DNA of 64,000 nucleotides, taken from contig CAVZDY010000002.1 in the NCBI GenBank assembly GCA_963774195.1, positions 620,001 through 684,000 of the forward strand, written 5' to 3'. The position numbers and the translations under genes were made by a program. Positions within the stretch are counted from its first letter, which is position 1; each line of letters starts with the position of its first letter. Shown here piece after piece: positions 43,288 to 52,145 of the stretch. Origin of the DNA: Roseiarcus sp963774195 (GTDB lineage: Bacteria > Pseudomonadota > Alphaproteobacteria > Rhizobiales > Beijerinckiaceae). The notes under the pieces are model-generated. The model saw only the letters and a program-made list of their open reading frames with translations. It was not told where the DNA came from and ran no database searches.

Positions 43288-45923
43288 GGAAGCGTCCCCA
43301 GTAGGTAGACGTTGGTGAAGATGCCGACCCAGATGATGTCGAGGGCGTGCCAGAAGAGCGCGAAGCACATGGCCCGGCGCATGATGTTCGGCCGGAACCC
43401 CTTGGTGAAGTATTGCGCCATCATCGTGCCGAGCCAGAGCAGGCCGATGGTGACATGCAACCCGTGGCAGCCGACGAGCGAGAAGAACGCCGACAGGAAC
43501 GCGCTGCGCTCCGGGCCGTTGCCATCGGCGACCATTTTGATGAACTCGTTGACCTCGAGGCCCAGGAACCCGAGGCCGAGAAGGCCCGTCACGACGAAGC
43601 CGATCTGGGTCCACAGCATGTTGCGCACGCTGGCGGCGATCATGGCGAGGCCGCAGGCGAAGCTCGACAGCAGGAGGAAAGCTGTCTCCGCCGAGACGGT
43701 CTTCAGGTTGAAGAGCTCCATTGGCCCCGGCCCGCCGGCCGTCGTATGCGACAGCACGGCGTAGGCCGAGTAAAAGGCTGAGAACATCACGAAGTCGGAC
43801 AGCAGGAAGACCCAGAAACCGTAGGCGGTGACGATGCGCTTGGGCGCAGGGCCGGAAGCGTCGATGCTCGGATCGCGGCCGTGGGCGATCGCGTCGCTCC
43901 GTTCGGCGACTTTCACCAGGCGGATGCCGGGCTCACGCCCGGCCACGATGTCCTCGCGGGCCTCGCGCCTCAGCTTGTCGATCCGGGCGACCTCGTCGAC
44001 CGGCACTTCGTATTCGTCGTGGTCCCGCCAGGCGAAGACCACGAAGGTCGCGAAGGCGCCAGCGACGCCGATCGCCGCCATCCACCAGATGTGCCAGATC
44101 AGCGCAAATCCGGTGACGACAGCGAAGAAGGCGACGACGAAGCCGGTCGGGCTGTTCAGCGGCATTTCGATCGCGTGGTAGCTGGGCAGCGGCGTGAGCC
44201 GAGCCATCGCTATCGCGCGCTGCTTGATGCCCCAATAGGCCTCCTCGCCGGTGACGTTGGGCATGGCCGCGAAATTGAACGCTGGCGGCGGCGAGGCCGT
44301 CATCCATTCGAGCGTCCGGCCGTCCCATGGGTCGCCGGTGCGATCGCGCAGACTCTCGCGCTCGCGGATGCTGACGGCGAGCTGCGCGATCTGGCAGAAG
44401 ATGCCGCAAAGCACCAGCACCGCGCCGAACGCAGCGACGAGCAGCCAGGGACGCCATTCGGGGACGTCGTAGTGCTGCAGGCGCCGCGTCATGCCTTCGA
44501 GGCCGACGACGTAAAGCGGCATGAAGGCGAAATAGAATCCGAACAGCCAGAACCAGAAAGCCGCCGTCCCGAACCGCCGCTCGAGCCGGAAGCCGAACGC
44601 TTTCGGGAACCAATAGGTGTAGCCGGCGAAGACGCCGAACAGCACGCCGCCGATGATGACGTTGTGAAAGTGGGCGACCAGGAACAGCGAGTTGTGCAGC
44701 ACGAAGTCGGCGGGCGGCACCGCCAGCAGCACGCCGGTCATGCCGCCCATCACGAAAGTGAACATGAAGGCGATCGCCCACAGCATCGGCAGCTCGAAGC
44801 GCACCCGGCCGCCCCACATCGTGAACAGCCAGTTGAAGATCTTCACCCCGGTCGGTACGGCGATGATCATCGACATGATGCCGAAGATGCTGTTGACCTC
44901 TGCGCCTGCGCCCATGGTGAAGAAGTGGTGCAGCCAGACCGTGAAGGAGAGGACGCAGATCGCCATCGTGGCGATGATCATCGAGCGGTAGCCGAACAAA
45001 GGCTTGCCGGAGAATGTTGAGACGACTTCTGAGAACACGCCGAACGCCGGCAGGATCAAAATGTAGACTTCCGGGTGTCCCCACGCCCAGAACAGGTTCA
45101 CGTACAACATGGCGTTGCCGCCCATGTCGGTCGAAAAGAAATGGAACCCGAGGTAGCGGTCGAGCAGCAGCATCGCGAAGGTCGCGGTCAGCACCGGGAA
45201 GGCGGCGACGATCAGCAGGTTCGCGGCGAACGAGGTCCAGCAGAAGATCGGCATGCGCGAATAGGTCATGCCGGGAGCGCGGAGCTTCAAAATGGTCGTG
45301 ACGAAATTGACGCCGGTAAGCAGCGTCCCAATGCCCGAGATCTGCAGCGACCACAGGTAGTAGTCGACGCCGACGCCGGGCGAGAACGGGAGTTCGGAGA
45401 GCGGCGGATAGCCCATCCAGCCGGCCTTCGAAAACTCGCCGACCAGCAGCGAGGCGTTGACCAGCAGCACGCCGGTCGCCGTCAGCCAGAAGCTCACCGA
45501 GTTCAAGGTCGGGAAGGCGACGTCGCGCGCGCCGAGCTGCAGCGGCACCACGAAGTTCATCAGCCCGATCACGAACGTCATCGCCACGAAGAAGATCATG
45601 ATCGTGCCGTGGGCGGAGAAAATCTGGTTGTAGTGCTCAGGCGGCAGGTAGCCCCCGGATTGGAAGGCGAACGCCTGCTGCATGCGCATCATGATCGCGT
45701 CGGAGAAGCCGCGGATCAGCATCACCATGGCGAGTGTGCAGTACATGACGCCGATGCGCTTGTGATCGACCGAGGTGATCCACTCGCTCCAGAGATAGGG
45801 CCACCAGCCCTTGACCGTGATCAGGCCGAGCACGGCGAGGATGACGAGAATCACCACGATCGAGGTGATGAGCGGGATCGGCTGGTTGAACGGGATCGCC
45901 GACCAGGAGAGCTCGCCGAGCAT
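43284..45923 (-). CDS. cyoB: Cytochrome bo quinol oxidase subunit I fused to subunit III (CyoB-CyoC)
   Basis: One uninterrupted frame of 879 residues. The N-terminal ~670 residues are CyoB: RGFSDAIMM and SAHGTIMIFF (quinol-site Arg/Asp and low-spin haem His), WAWGHPEVYILILPAFG (CuB His, channel Glu, cross-linked Tyr), LHHFF and VAHFHNVIIGG. It then passes through a charged linker (about DKLRREAREDIV to PAPKRIV) directly into CyoC: YGFWVFLLSDFVMFSAFYSAYAVL and CHGLHVTIGLLWLG, ending GIFTNVYLLGTLP. In E. coli these are separate proteins. The start overlaps the cyoA stop. The enzyme oxidises ubiquinol, reduces oxygen to water and pumps protons. Confidence 0.93.
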   Translation of the reverse strand: MLGELSWSAIPFNQPIPLITSIVVILVILAVLGLITVKGWWPYLWSEWITSVDHKRIGVMYCTLAMVMLIRGFSDAIMMRMQQAFAFQSGGYLPPEHYNQIFSAHGTIMIFFVAMTFVIGLMNFVVPLQLGARDVAFPTLNSVSFWLTATGVLLVNASLLVGEFSKAGWMGYPPLSELPFSPGVGVDYYLWSLQISGIGTLLTGVNFVTTILKLRAPGMTYSRMPIFCWTSFAANLLIVAAFPVLTATFAMLLLDRYLGFHFFSTDMGGNAMLYVNLFWAWGHPEVYILILPAFGVFSEVVSTFSGKPLFGYRSMIIATMAICVLSFTVWLHHFFTMGAGAEVNSIFGIMSMIIAVPTGVKIFNWLFTMWGGRVRFELPMLWAIAFMFTFVMGGMTGVLLAVPPADFVLHNSLFLVAHFHNVIIGGVLFGVFAGYTYWFPKAFGFRLERRFGTAAFWFWLFGFYFAFMPLYVVGLEGMTRRLQHYDVPEWRPWLLVAAFGAVLVLCGIFCQIAQLAVSIRERESLRDRTGDPWDGRTLEWMTASPPPAFNFAAMPNVTGEEAYWGIKQRAIAMARLTPLPSYHAIEMPLNSPTGFVVAFFAVVTGFALIWHIWWMAAIGVAGAFATFVVFAWRDHDEYEVPVDEVARIDKLRREAREDIVAGREPGIRLVKVAERSDAIAHGRDPSIDASGPAPKRIVTAYGFWVFLLSDFVMFSAFYSAYAVLSHTTAGGPGPMELFNLKTVSAETAFLLLSSFACGLAMIAASVRNMLWTQIGFVVTGLLGLGFLGLEVNEFIKMVADGNGPERSAFLSAFFSLVGCHGLHVTIGLLWLGTMMAQYFTKGFRPNIMRRAMCFALFWHALDIIWVGIFTNVYLLGTLP

Positions 45924-46957
45924 CAGGTCCTCCCGCAGAACGCCGCGGCCTGGCCGGTGGCGGCCGGACGAACGGGCTTGATCGAAGCTGACCGCGGCGG
46001 CGCGGTTCCGTTCACGATGGATTCGAAAAGGCCTGGCTCGACAGAGCGATAGGCGCTGGGGCTCACGTTCTCGCTCGGTTTGACAAGCTCGGCGTAGCGG
46101 TTGCGGTCGAGGTCCGCGCCGGACGCTTTGGCGTCGGCGACCCACTTGGCGTAGTCGTCCTGGGGCAGCGCCTTGAGGTCGAAGCGCATGTCGGCGAATC
46201 CCTGGCCGCTGAAGTTCGCCGAGATGCCGCCGATGGTTCCGGGCTGGTCGGCTTGCAGCCAGAGCTGCGACGCCATCCCCGCCATCGCGTAAATCTGGCT
46301 GCCGAGGCGGGGAACGAAGAAGCTGTTCATCACGCCGCTCGACGTGATGGTGAAGTGGATCGGGGTCCCGACCGGGACCGCGAGCGCGTTGACGCTGGCG
46401 ACGCCTTCCGCGGGATAGATGAACAGCCACTTCCAATCGAGCGCGACGACCTGGACCTCGACCGGCTTTGCCTTCCCGGGAAGCGGCAGGAATGGATCAA
46501 GGTCGTGCGACCCGAACCAGGCGACCCCGCCGAGGACCACGACGATCAGCGTCGGGATCGACCAGATGATCAGTTCGAGATGGCCGGAGAACTCCCAATC
46601 CGGCCAATAGAAGGCGCGTGAATTGGTCGACCGAAACCAGAAGGCGGTTGCGGCGATGAGGACGAAGACCGGTAGGACGATCGCCAGCATGATCGCCACG
46701 GAATCGATGAGAATGAGCTTTTGCGCGGCGCCGACCGGCCCGGCCGGATCGAGAACGCCGTTGCAACCGCCGAGGAGGAGGGCGGCCCCGACTGCCGCCG
46801 CGCCGACCAGGCCGCAAGCGAACCGGGCCAATCGTGCGTCCCCAACCGGCGTCGTGGATGCGGCGAAGTCGCTCAGGTTGTCGCCAGCCACGCCGTCGTT
46901 GCGATCGGCGCCGGCTACGGCCAGGGTGGTGGTGAGCCGGGCGGCGACGTTGGTCAT
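45923..46957 (-). CDS. cyoA: Cytochrome bo quinol oxidase subunit II
   Basis: About 344 residues. The lipoprotein-type signal has lipobox LLGGC, preceded by an unusually long N-terminal stretch of about 40 residues. Two helices follow (VAIMLAIVLPVFVLIAATAFWF; ELIIWSIPTLIVVVLGGVAWF), then a periplasmic cupredoxin domain (VVALDWKWLFIYP) lacking CuA ligands, as expected for a quinol rather than cytochrome c oxidase. The ATG at 46957 has CAGGAGCAC before it. It is the first gene of the operon. Confidence 0.93.
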   Translation of the reverse strand: MTNVAARLTTTLAVAGADRNDGVAGDNLSDFAASTTPVGDARLARFACGLVGAAAVGAALLLGGCNGVLDPAGPVGAAQKLILIDSVAIMLAIVLPVFVLIAATAFWFRSTNSRAFYWPDWEFSGHLELIIWSIPTLIVVVLGGVAWFGSHDLDPFLPLPGKAKPVEVQVVALDWKWLFIYPAEGVASVNALAVPVGTPIHFTITSSGVMNSFFVPRLGSQIYAMAGMASQLWLQADQPGTIGGISANFSGQGFADMRFDLKALPQDDYAKWVADAKASGADLDRNRYAELVKPSENVSPSAYRSVEPGLFESIVNGTAPPRSASIKPVRPAATGQAAAFCGRT

Positions 46958-47431
46958 GGCCGTGCTCCTGGCGGATGAGGAAGGCCTAGGCGGCCTCGCC
47001 CCCGTCACGACACACCCGCTTTCGGGCTTTTACACGGCGCACTCGCGCTTCGAACTGTCGGGCGATCCGCCTAGACGGTGCGGAATCGCTCAATCGCAGC
47101 TTGATCGGGACTAGCCAACAAGGCCTTAGAGAGAAATCTTCGCTCGATCGTTGAGCCTTTGCGCGAGCGATGTCCTTGGCGTTGTTGAAGATCGGGTTCG
47201 TCTGGTTTTGCGCGACTGCGCCGATTCTGCGTCAAGTCTATGGCTGCTGCGTGTTCGCTATAGGGAGCCGACAGCTACGTCCGCAAAGATGCAAGGCGCG
47301 CCGCGCAAGCGGGCCGCCGAAGTCGGTGACGCCGCATAGCGCCGCGTCGGCGCGCCTAAGCATCTGGATACTCCCTCTCCCCGCACGCGGGGAGAAGAGA
47401 ATCCTCTGCGTCAGCCTGAATGCAACGGGCC
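46958..47431. other. Gap upstream of cyoA with REP-like hairpin
   Basis: It presumably contains the cyo promoter on the minus strand. A palindrome CTCCCCGC-AC-GCGGGGAG lies at 47377-47394, resembling the repeats at 53353-53507. No supportable gene was found. Confidence 0.5.
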
Positions 47432-48130
47432 CTACGCCGGCTCCATGCCGTAGCGCCGGATCGTCTCCGTCGCCTTCGCGGAGGCGAGGTAGCGGCTTAA
47501 GGTCGCCGCCGCCGTCGGGTCGCTGGCCCGCTTGCCGACGCCGAGCGAAAACACAGTCGTCGAGGCGATCGGCGACGGAAGCGCGCCGACGACTTCGACG
47601 CCGGGCTCATGCAGCAATTCGCTCAGTTGCTGAAACCCGATCTCCGCCTCGCCGCGCGCAATCAACGCCGCCACCGGCACGCCGGGCGGAGCGACGATCA
47701 GGCGCGGCGCAAGGGTTTCCTCGAGGCCCCATTGCTGGATCAGCTTCGTCACCTGAGCGCCGCTGGGGCCAGTCGAGGAGCCGATCGTACGGGCGGCGAG
47801 AACGGCGTTCTTCACGTCGAGCTCGTTCTGGAGCGGCGGATGTGGCGCGCCCGCTCGGATGGCCATCGCCATGTCGGAACGCGCGAAGGCGGCTCGGCTG
47901 CCTGAGAGAATGTGATCCTCGGCTTCGAGCTTCTCCAAGGCGTCAGCGGCGAGAACGACGACGTCGTAGCGTTCCCCCTCGCGCACGCGGCGCGCGGCCT
48001 CGACGCCACCCATCGACTGGAAGCTCACCCGCCGGCCGGTCTCGTCCTCGTATGCGCGGGCGAGATCGGCAAGGATTTGCCGTGTCGCCATCGAGGAGAC
48101 GCCGAGAATGGTCTCCCCCTCAGTCGACAT
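47432..48130 (-). CDS. ModA-like substrate-binding-domain protein without signal peptide
   Basis: A 232-residue protein with a type II periplasmic-binding fold: GVSSMATRQILADLARAYEDETGRRVSF, GERYDVVVLAADALEKL and IGSSTGPSGAQVTKLIQQWG resemble ModA/SBP_bac_11 proteins. The ATG at 48130 lies inside the end of ligK. There is no hydrophobic leader, so it should stay in the cytoplasm. The longer frame beginning at 48295 is antisense-like arginine-rich sequence within ligK and is rejected. It is translationally coupled to ligK and ligJ and may sense or sequester a pathway intermediate; no transporter subunits adjoin it. Confidence 0.8.
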   Translation of the reverse strand: MSTEGETILGVSSMATRQILADLARAYEDETGRRVSFQSMGGVEAARRVREGERYDVVVLAADALEKLEAEDHILSGSRAAFARSDMAMAIRAGAPHPPLQNELDVKNAVLAARTIGSSTGPSGAQVTKLIQQWGLEETLAPRLIVAPPGVPVAALIARGEAEIGFQQLSELLHEPGVEVVGALPSPIASTTVFSLGVGKRASDPTAAATLSRYLASAKATETIRRYGMEPA

Positions 48131-48803
48131 ATCTGAGCCCCGCCTTCTCAAGCGGTTCGCGCATCTTGTACATGTCGAGCCCGAGGACGCCGGAAGCGAG
48201 CTTGGCTCGCTTCTCGCCCTCGTTGGCCTCGCGCGCGGCGGCGGCCGCCGCGGTCTTCTCGACCCAGGCGGCCGGCACGACGACGACGCCGTCATCGTCG
48301 GCGACGATCGCGTCGCCCGGATTGACCAGCGCGCCCGCGCAGACGACGGCGACGTTCACCGATCCGATCGTCGCCTTGATCGTGCCTTTGGCGCTGACGC
48401 ACTTGCTCCAAACCGGGAACCCCATCTCGGTCAGCGGTTTCACGTCGCGCACACCCGCGTCGATCACCAGCGCGCACGCCCCGCGCGCCCTGAAGCTCGT
48501 CGCGAGCAGGTCGCCAAAATAGCCGTCGCTGCATTCGGCGGTGATCGCCGCGACGACGATGTCGCCCGGCTGGATCTGCTCGGCGGCGACGTGCATCATC
48601 CAATTGTCGCCGGGATGCAGCAGCACGGTTACGGCCGTGCCGGAGACGCAGGCGCCGGGATAGATCGGACGCATATAGGGCTTGAGCAGCCCGACGCGGC
48701 CCATCGCCTCATGCACGGTCGCGACGCCGAATTTGGCGAGCGAGTCGGTCGCGGCGCGATCGGCGCGCTGGATGTTGCGTCGGACGACGCCGAGTTCGGT
48801 CAT
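48120..48803 (-). CDS. ligK: 4-carboxy-4-hydroxy-2-oxoadipate aldolase (RraA family)
   Basis: A 227-residue RraA-fold class II aldolase. It has the FGVATVHEAMGRVGLL opening, HVAAEQIQPGDIVV, GYFGDLLATSFRARGACALVIDAGVRDV (Asp and Arg of the metal/substrate site) and VNPGDAIVADDDGVVVVP. It cleaves 4-carboxy-4-hydroxy-2-oxoadipate to pyruvate and oxaloacetate at the end of protocatechuate 4,5-cleavage or gallate degradation. AGGAGGA precedes the ATG at 48803; a GTG directly before it is an alternative. It follows ligJ closely, which supports this assignment over a generic RraA. Confidence 0.87.
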   Translation of the reverse strand: MTELGVVRRNIQRADRAATDSLAKFGVATVHEAMGRVGLLKPYMRPIYPGACVSGTAVTVLLHPGDNWMMHVAAEQIQPGDIVVAAITAECSDGYFGDLLATSFRARGACALVIDAGVRDVKPLTEMGFPVWSKCVSAKGTIKATIGSVNVAVVCAGALVNPGDAIVADDDGVVVVPAAWVEKTAAAAAAREANEGEKRAKLASGVLGLDMYKMREPLEKAGLRYVD

Positions 48804-48812
48804 CACTTCCTC

Positions 48813-49841
48813 CTAGCGGCCCTGCGCCTTCAGCGCCTTATCGAGGCGGGGATAGACGCGCCGCGCGTTGCCCTCGTAAACCTTGTGGCGCTCGTCGGCG
48901 TCGAGGTTCATCGTCGCCTCGATGTAGCGCTTCGTATCGTCGTAGTTGTGGCCGGTCTCCGGATCGATGCCGCGCACTGCGCCAATCATCTCGCTGGCGA
49001 ACAGCACGTTGTCGACCGGGATCACCTTGGTCAGCAGGTCGATGCCGGGCTGGTGATAGACGCAGGTGTCGAAGAACAGATTGTTGAGGATGTGATCCTT
49101 CAACAGCGGCTTCTTCAGCTCCTGGGCGAGGCCGCGATAGCGGCCCCAGTGGTAGGGCGCCGCGCCGCCGCCATGCGGGACGACGAACCGCAAAGTCGGG
49201 AAGTCCTTGAAGAGGTCGCCCTGGATGAACTGCATCACCGCCGTCGTATCGGCGTTGATGTAGTGCGCGCCGGTGGTGTGGAAGCAGGCGTTGCAGCTCG
49301 TCGAGACATGCACCATCGCGGGGATGTCGTATTCGACCATCTTTTCGTAGATGGGATACCAGAGCCGATCGGTCAGCGGCGGGCTGGTCCAGTGACCGCC
49401 GGACGGATCGGGATTCAGGTTGATGGCGACGAAGCCATAGTCCTCGACGCATCGCTCGAGTTCGGGAATGCAGCTCTTCGGATCGACGCCGGGACTCTGA
49501 GGCAGCATCGCCGCGCCGACGAAATGATCGGGAAAGAGCTGCGAGACACGATAGCAGAGCTCGTTGCAGATGGCGGCCCACGCGGAGGAAACCGCGAAGT
49601 CGCCGATGTGATGCGCCATGAAGCTCGCGCGCGGCGAGAAGATCGTCAGATCGACGCCGCGCTCCTTCATGAATTTGAGCTGATTGGTCTCGATGCTTTG
49701 ACGGAGCTCGTCGTCGCTGATCTTCAACTCCGACGGCTTGGGCGCAGCCGAGGGGTCCTTGACGCCGGCGATCTGACGATTGCGCCACTCCTCGAGCGCC
49801 TTCGGGGCGGTGGTGTAGTGTCCGTGGCAGTCGATGATCAT
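48813..49841 (-). CDS. ligJ: 4-oxalomesaconate hydratase
   Basis: A 342-residue amidohydrolase-fold hydratase. MIIDCHGHYTTAPKALEEWR gives the metal-binding HxH and the LigJ-type opening. Also present are FSPRASFMAHHIGD, NLNPDPSGGHW, PAMVHVSTSCNACFHTTGAHYINADTT and FASEMIGAVRGIDPETG. It hydrates 4-oxalomesaconate to 4-carboxy-4-hydroxy-2-oxoadipate, the substrate of the neighbouring LigK. It is divergent from the LysR gene. The similarity to the LigJ family looks strong along the whole length. Confidence 0.9.
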   Translation of the reverse strand: MIIDCHGHYTTAPKALEEWRNRQIAGVKDPSAAPKPSELKISDDELRQSIETNQLKFMKERGVDLTIFSPRASFMAHHIGDFAVSSAWAAICNELCYRVSQLFPDHFVGAAMLPQSPGVDPKSCIPELERCVEDYGFVAINLNPDPSGGHWTSPPLTDRLWYPIYEKMVEYDIPAMVHVSTSCNACFHTTGAHYINADTTAVMQFIQGDLFKDFPTLRFVVPHGGGAAPYHWGRYRGLAQELKKPLLKDHILNNLFFDTCVYHQPGIDLLTKVIPVDNVLFASEMIGAVRGIDPETGHNYDDTKRYIEATMNLDADERHKVYEGNARRVYPRLDKALKAQGR

Positions 49842-50072
49842 CGAGCGTCCCTCAACTGGCTGGCGTTGCTGTTCAACTCGGCCGCTCGCGGCGCTGAAGG
49901 GCGCCAGCCCATTGCTCGCGATGAACGCCTTGGCCTATTTTGCGGCCACAATACAGCCTTTGTCCCGCGCTGACCCATTGCGAGTTAGGCGATCGCTATC
50001 GCCAGGGGTTATACCGTTTTGTCCGGCGCCGGCCGTGGCTGAGCGGGCGCGGCGGCGAGACCGGAGCGGGAG

Positions 50073-51038
50073 ATGACGACGAAGCGGCGTCTTGAACAGC
50101 GGTTGCGGCTGCAGCATTTCCGGGTCGTCGACGCCGTCGCCACGCGCGGTAGCCTTCTCAAGGCGGCGACGGTCCTCAGCGTCACCCAGCCGGCCCTCAG
50201 CAAGACGCTGCACGAGGCGGAGGAGATCGTCCGGGCGAAGCTGTTCGACCGTCATCCACGCGGCATGAAGCCGACCGCCGCCGGTGCGACGGTCATTGAG
50301 GCGGCGCGGCGCGTCCTGGCGGAGCTGAAGCGGCTCGACGAGCAACTGGATGGCGTTGGCGATTTGAGCCGCGGCGTCCTCGCGCTCGGCGTCTTGCCGG
50401 TCGCCGCGTCGGGCGTCCTGCCCGGCGCGCTTTCGCGGATGAGGAGGGAGCATCCCGAGATCAGAATTCGCCTCGAACAAGGGCGCACCGAGGAACTGAC
50501 GGCCTTGCTGGCGGCGGGAGAAATCGACCTCATCGTTGGCCGCCTTTACGAACCGCCGGCGCCCGACGGTTTCGAGCGCGAGCCGCTATGGAGCGAGCCG
50601 ATCGCCGCCTTGGTGCGAGCAGGGCACCCGCTGGTCCGCCTGCCGGAGGTCGATCCAGAGAGCCTGCGCGCCTATGACCTCGTTCTTCCCACGGTTTCGC
50701 AGCGGGTCGGCCAGGAGATCGACTGGATCCTACAGCGCCTTGGGCTCGAACCGACCGTCGCCTACCGGTCGAGCTCCTACGGGTTCATTCGCGAAATGCT
50801 ATTTTCCGGCGACTCGGTGTCCATTATGCCGAGCTTGATGATGGCTGGCGACTTGATGCGCGGCTCACTCACGCTCGTCCCGCTGCCGTTGCCCGCCTCG
50901 GTCCGCCTGGCGGGCCTCATTCGGCCGGCCGGCCGGTCCTTGGCGGGGCCGGCGCGGGCCTTCGTCCAGGCGTTGCGCGGGTTCGTCGAGGACCTCGCGA
51001 GTCGGGGCTTGGCGGATATAACTATCCGCGATACCTAA
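50073..51038 (+). CDS. LysR-family transcriptional regulator
   Basis: A 321-residue regulator. The N-terminal HTH is FRVVDAVATRGSLLKAATVLSVTQPALSKTLHEAE. The effector domain has LALGVLPVAASGVLPGAL and GEIDLIVGRLYEP, resembling PcaQ/GbpR-type regulators of aromatic and sugar catabolism. It is divergent from ligJ and upstream of the dioxygenase. It probably activates one or both in response to an aromatic-acid intermediate. Confidence 0.9.
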   Translation: MTTKRRLEQRLRLQHFRVVDAVATRGSLLKAATVLSVTQPALSKTLHEAEEIVRAKLFDRHPRGMKPTAAGATVIEAARRVLAELKRLDEQLDGVGDLSRGVLALGVLPVAASGVLPGALSRMRREHPEIRIRLEQGRTEELTALLAAGEIDLIVGRLYEPPAPDGFEREPLWSEPIAALVRAGHPLVRLPEVDPESLRAYDLVLPTVSQRVGQEIDWILQRLGLEPTVAYRSSSYGFIREMLFSGDSVSIMPSLMMAGDLMRGSLTLVPLPLPASVRLAGLIRPAGRSLAGPARAFVQALRGFVEDLASRGLADITIRDT

Positions 51039-51110
51039 TGCGGAACTCGTGATAAGTCGCGCGACGGCCGGCAATGCTATAACTTGCCGAGCACCATGGG
51101 AGGACGCCGT

Positions 51111-52097
51111 TTGGTTGAGGAACCAATCCTTGATGTCGCGCATCTGGGGCACATCGAACTTCTGACCCCGACGCCGGAGAAAAGCCTCGACTTCTTCGTC
51201 AACGTGCTGGGCATGACGGAGAGCGGTCGCTCGGGCGACAGCGTCTATCTGCGCGGCTGGGACGATTACGAGCGCTACTCGCTCAAACTGACGGCCTCGA
51301 ACACTTCCGGCATGGGCCATGCCGCGTTCCGTGCGCGCAGCCCGCAGGCGCTGCAAAGGCGCGTCGCCGCGCTCGAAGCCGCCGGCGCCGGAATAGGGTG
51401 GGTGGAGAACGAATTCGGCCACGGACCCGCCTATCAGTTTCGCGATCCCGACGGGCATCTGCTCGAACTCTATTACGAAACGGAGTGGTACGAGGCGCCG
51501 CCGGAGCTCAAGCCGTCGCTCAAGAACCAGGCGCAACGCTTTCCCGCTCGCGGCGTCAATGTGAGGCGCATCGATCACTTCAATTGCCTGGCGGCCGATA
51601 TCGCGGCCAATCGCCAATTCTTCCAGGACGTGCTCGGCTTCCGGCTGACGGAGATGATCAGGCTCGACAGCGGCGTCGAAGCCGGCATGTGGCTCACCTG
51701 CACGAACAAGAGCTACGACTTCGCCTATACGCTCGAGGCGCATGGCGCGCGTGGCCGCTTTCATCACGTCACGTTTGCGCTCGACAGCCGCGAAGAGATT
51801 CTGCGCGCAGCCGACATATTCCTGGAGAATGGGGTCTACATCGAAACCGGACCTCACAAGCACGCCGTCCAGCAGACATTCTTCCTCTATGTCTGGGAGC
51901 CGGGCGGCAATCGGGTTGAAGTCGCCAATGCCGGCGCGCGGCTCGTGCTGGCGCCGGACTGGAAGCCGATCGTCTGGACGGAGGCCGAGCGCAAGAAGGG
52001 CCAGGCTTGGGGGCTGCAGACGATCTCGAGCTTCCATACCCACGGAACGCCGCCGCTTCCTGGCGAACCGCTGATCCCCGAGAGACCTCGCCGATAG
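51111..52097 (+). CDS. Extradiol ring-cleavage dioxygenase of the VOC family (catechol 2,3-dioxygenase-like)
   Basis: About 328 residues made of two glyoxalase-fold domains. The N-terminal domain has VAHLGHIELLTPTPEKSLDFF and the C-terminal one RRIDHFNCLAADI. Expected Fe(II) ligands are visible as His in IDHFNC, His in RFHHVTFAL and Glu in GGNRVEVANAG. It would cleave a catechol-type ring next to the hydroxyls. I chose the TTG at 51111 because GGGAGGA (about 51098-51104) is correctly spaced for it, whereas the ATG at 51096 overlaps that site and lacks its own. It lies between the LysR gene and the Liv-type binding protein. The substrate is unknown. Confidence 0.85.
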   Translation: MVEEPILDVAHLGHIELLTPTPEKSLDFFVNVLGMTESGRSGDSVYLRGWDDYERYSLKLTASNTSGMGHAAFRARSPQALQRRVAALEAAGAGIGWVENEFGHGPAYQFRDPDGHLLELYYETEWYEAPPELKPSLKNQAQRFPARGVNVRRIDHFNCLAADIAANRQFFQDVLGFRLTEMIRLDSGVEAGMWLTCTNKSYDFAYTLEAHGARGRFHHVTFALDSREEILRAADIFLENGVYIETGPHKHAVQQTFFLYVWEPGGNRVEVANAGARLVLAPDWKPIVWTEAERKKGQAWGLQTISSFHTHGTPPLPGEPLIPERPRR

Positions 52098-52145
52098 CCG
52101 GCGATCCACCGATCTTTTGACTCACCGAACCCCTGAAGGACTGCA

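Noticed and set aside
43881..46052. Long plus-strand reading frames across the cyo operon
   Set aside because: They are antisense to strongly supported cyoA and cyoB genes and have charged, repetitive composition typical of mirror frames in high-GC DNA.
47170..49973. Long plus-strand frames opposite the ModA-like, ligK and ligJ genes
   Set aside because: They are antisense shadows; the minus-strand genes have catalytic motifs and overlapping starts and stops.
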